64,000 bases of DNA, taken from the NCBI GenBank assembly GCA_963693085.1, contig OY856409.1, positions 243,588,558-243,652,557 on the forward strand. The letters are read 5' to 3'. This stretch comes from Alisma plantago-aquatica. Lineage: Eukaryota; Streptophyta; Magnoliopsida; Alismatales; Alismataceae. A program made the position numbers and the translations under genes. A model generated the notes under the pieces. It saw only the letters and a list, made by a program, of their open reading frames with translations, was not told the origin of the DNA and searched no databases. Shown here in pieces: positions 61,831-64,000 of this stretch (position 1 is the stretch's first letter; each line of letters opens with the position of its first letter).

Positions 61831-62152
61831 CCAAACGGTTTGAGCCCATTTGGACCAAACGGTCTCAAGACCGTTTGGATCCAAACAGTCTCAAGACCGT
61901 TTGAGGCCAAACGGTCTCAAGACCATTTGGGACCAAACGGTCTCAAGACCGTTTGGGCTCAAACGATCTCAGGGTCGTTTGGTCCAATCGATCTCAAGTT
62001 GATTTGATCAAACGGTTTCAAACCGTTTGAGCTCCAAACGGTTTGGAAGGTCAACCTTTCCAAACGGTCAACACATCCAAACGGTCTCAAGACCGTTTGG
62101 ATCAAATGGTCTCAAGACCGTTTGAGACCAAACGGTCTCAAGACCGTTTGGT
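61831..62152. repeat. Dyad array, part 2: head-to-tail dyads every 24-26 bases
   Basis: Dyads at about 61831, 61855, 61881, 61907, 61933, 61959, 61983 and 62008, then a nested form at 62034-62073, then 62078, 62104 and 62129, with almost nothing between them. Most keep CAAACGGTCTCAAGACCGTTTG. Variants use TTTCAAACC, or GATCTCAGGGTC, for the centre. Confidence 0.95.
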
Positions 62153-62475
62153 GGTTGAAACCGTTTGAAGGTTGGAACCGTTTGAAGGTGTACATGGTGG
62201 TCTGTACTTAATCAATTGATGGTGTAATTAGTTCAATGGTGATCTAATCTAAACCCAAATGGTAACCTAGGTCATTAAGGGACTAAGTGATTAGTGAGTT
62301 GACCCATGATGGTGATCATGAGGCAAATTACCAAAATACCCTTGAGGGGTCTAAAGAGGTAAAACCTTGTTCTAATCAAACCCTAATCACATGATGATGA
62401 TGTTTTGGCTTATGTAAGTCAATGAGGACTTAACCCAACCTGATCTAGAGTGGTGTCATCACCATCTACTAGTGA

Positions 62476-62532
62476 GAGGAGAGAGAAAGTATTCCAAGAG
62501 AGAGAAAGTATCCTAGAGAGAGAAAGTACCCT
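62476..62532. repeat. Three copies of an AGAGAGAAAGTAT unit
   Basis: GAGAGAGAAAGTA followed by TTCCA, TCCTA and CCC, period about 18-19 bases. Confidence 0.8.
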
Positions 62533-64000
62533 TTTTAAGGTGGAAACTCAAGTGAGATACTTCAAATACACATGAGTGTGCATGATTAGGGTATGATTCA
62601 CTTATGTGAGATCATGGAAACCCTAATTGTGATATCCAATGAATCTTAATCTTAATTAAGAGCCTTAATGATGATGTTTCTCTTACATGATGATGTAATG
62701 AGCACAATTCACTATAGAGTGAATAGTAAACCCTAATTTTAGGGTAATGACATGAAAGATGAATAGTAAACCCTAATTGTTGAATTGTTTACTATTATCA
62801 GTTGATTTAACCATGCAGGTTGTTATGAGATGATGGTCATATCCAGGTATGGAATACCATGTTATATTCATTGAAAGCATACCTTAAGCTTTATGAATAG
62901 TGAACTACCTTGATACACTGCTAAGTGACATCTTTTGTGATTTATGGGCTGTGAAAGCCATAAACACCATCAAGGTCATGCTTGACAGATGACTTGTGAT
63001 GAGATGACTGAGAACTGATGATTGAAAACAGTTAGGCCAGCTACATTTATGTATTCTCTTTATAGCTGTTGTGCTAATGTTATTGTTTGAAGAACAATGT
63101 TTAAAGAATACTGAATGTACCTAACTAATCAAGTGAAATGTAGAGCCCTGATCATAGATCCATCATTGTCAGAGTCTAAATGATGGTGAAACAGGTTTTC
63201 CCCAGGGAATTCCTGGATCACATACTTTTGAGTATGTGGGGTACATGGATGTGTAGAACCTTACATCCTAGTGTAGGTATTTTATGTAGATTCTAGTAGT
63301 CCGTCATACCTTCACTAAAAGAGAAAAGGTGAGAGGATTTGATGTAGATTCATGTAGTCCATCACTCCCCCACCACAAAGTCCAAAAGGTGAGATGTATT
63401 ACTACACTCCCTTAAATACACAAACACCGCATCGATGAAAGATAAACAAGAAATCTTCCGATGACGAAGAGAGTACAGAACGCCACTGTAACTCTAAAAA
63501 TAGCGAAGGACCAGTTTACCCTGGTAAGCTATTATAAAGACATCCCGCCAGATGTCTAACAATCAATCCTCTAACTGACTGAGGAAGATGAGGTCTTAAG
63601 AATCCGGCTCTTTTAATGACCTATGTATGATACTGATGTGACTTCTTAGCGATCAGTTGGAGTATGAGTGGTATGCCTCATCTCCACAGGGCATAATAAT
63701 GTTTGTAAAACATAATCAACCGTGTAGTATATCTGCTTAGGTTTAACTACGAGGAACAATGTTTGGTGTTACATTGTTTACATTAATGATCTGTTCAGAT
63801 ATTTTGTATACATGTCCTTTATATGCTTTAAAGACATGGCTGCTTAAGTAGAAGTTGCTTCACTTATTATTAAATCTGCTGTTGTATGATTTATGTTATA
63901 ACAAAGCTTCTAGTGGAGAGTTATAACTCTCGCTGGGACAATTTGTATATTGTCTCACTCCGTAGATTTTAACTCTTTTTAGGTGGTCGTCGAAGACGAA

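Larger units (their letters stand above)
59202..64000 (+). mobile_element. Tekay-like LTR, plus orientation, cut by the window end
   Basis: Starts TGTAACACCCCAGACCTGGG. It is related to the LTRs at 28469-44382 read from the minus strand: the opening (TAAGCTAACCCTA), the TATA box zone, the AGATCCATCATTGTC...GATGGTGAAACAGG segment (63163-63195) with TATGTGGGGT after it, and the CTCTCGCTGGGACAA...TGTCTCACTC segment (63929-63960) all have counterparts there. At 4.8 kb and not yet ended, it has a similar size. No primer site or coding part lies inside the window. Confidence 0.8.

Noticed and set aside
60436..62152. CRISPR-like array of palindromic repeats
   Set aside because: The repeats are dyads with a 2-base centre and no constant-length unique spacers, there are no cas genes, and the setting is a plant LTR.

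Overview
This is nuclear DNA from a flowering plant with a repeat-rich genome. The evidence is the set of element families: a CACTA (En/Spm) transposon with TNP2-like and Ulp1-protease genes, an Athila/Tat-like Ty3 element primed by tRNA-Asp, chromovirus (Tekay/Del-like) elements with very long LTRs, Copia-type LTRs and a Cassandra TRIM carrying 5S rRNA sequence. The species cannot be named from the sequence. I see no host gene, no tRNA gene and no intact transposon gene; every coding stretch is a mobile-element relic with stops, shifts or deletions. Layout: 1-8044 and 8045-18742 are two tandem copies of one roughly 10.7-kb segment. Each carries a minus-strand CACTA element (right terminal repeat at 6921 and 17619), about 1.05 kb of unidentified flank and the first 75 bases of a Ty3 LTR. 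Copy 1 runs off the left edge and has lost 1,064 bases, which removes the DUF4216 part of the transposase and the start of the second gene. 18668-26327 is an Athila-like element with gag and protease relics but no reverse transcriptase, RNase H or integrase; its second LTR is followed by a primer site and leader again (LTR-internal-LTR-internal). 26939-45088 is a nest: a Copia-type LTR split by a minus-strand Tekay-like element (28469-44382), whose left LTR holds a 3.34-kb solo LTR (30836-34175, exact 5-base target duplication) and whose interior holds a 706-base solo LTR (36808-37513, exact 5-base target duplication). 45089-52174 is AT-rich intergenic DNA with a badly decayed tandem array of about 82-base units (48390-49140), a CT/TA/GA microsatellite, a 398-base MITE and an Athila-type relic. 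52175-53014 is a complete Cassandra element. 53015-59201 holds little that I recognise. 59202-64000 is the front part of another Tekay-like LTR in plus orientation. The strongest unusual signal is at 60436-62152: over twenty copies of a dyad (CCAAACGGTCT, CA, AGACCGTTTGG) in the presumed transcribed part of that LTR, first as pairs inside roughly 200-base repeats and then head to tail every 24-26 bases. The related LTRs at 28469-44382 carry a different motif array (TATCGGGCAA type) in the same place relative to the TATA box. This suggests that the leader of these elements holds an exchangeable block of short repeats.
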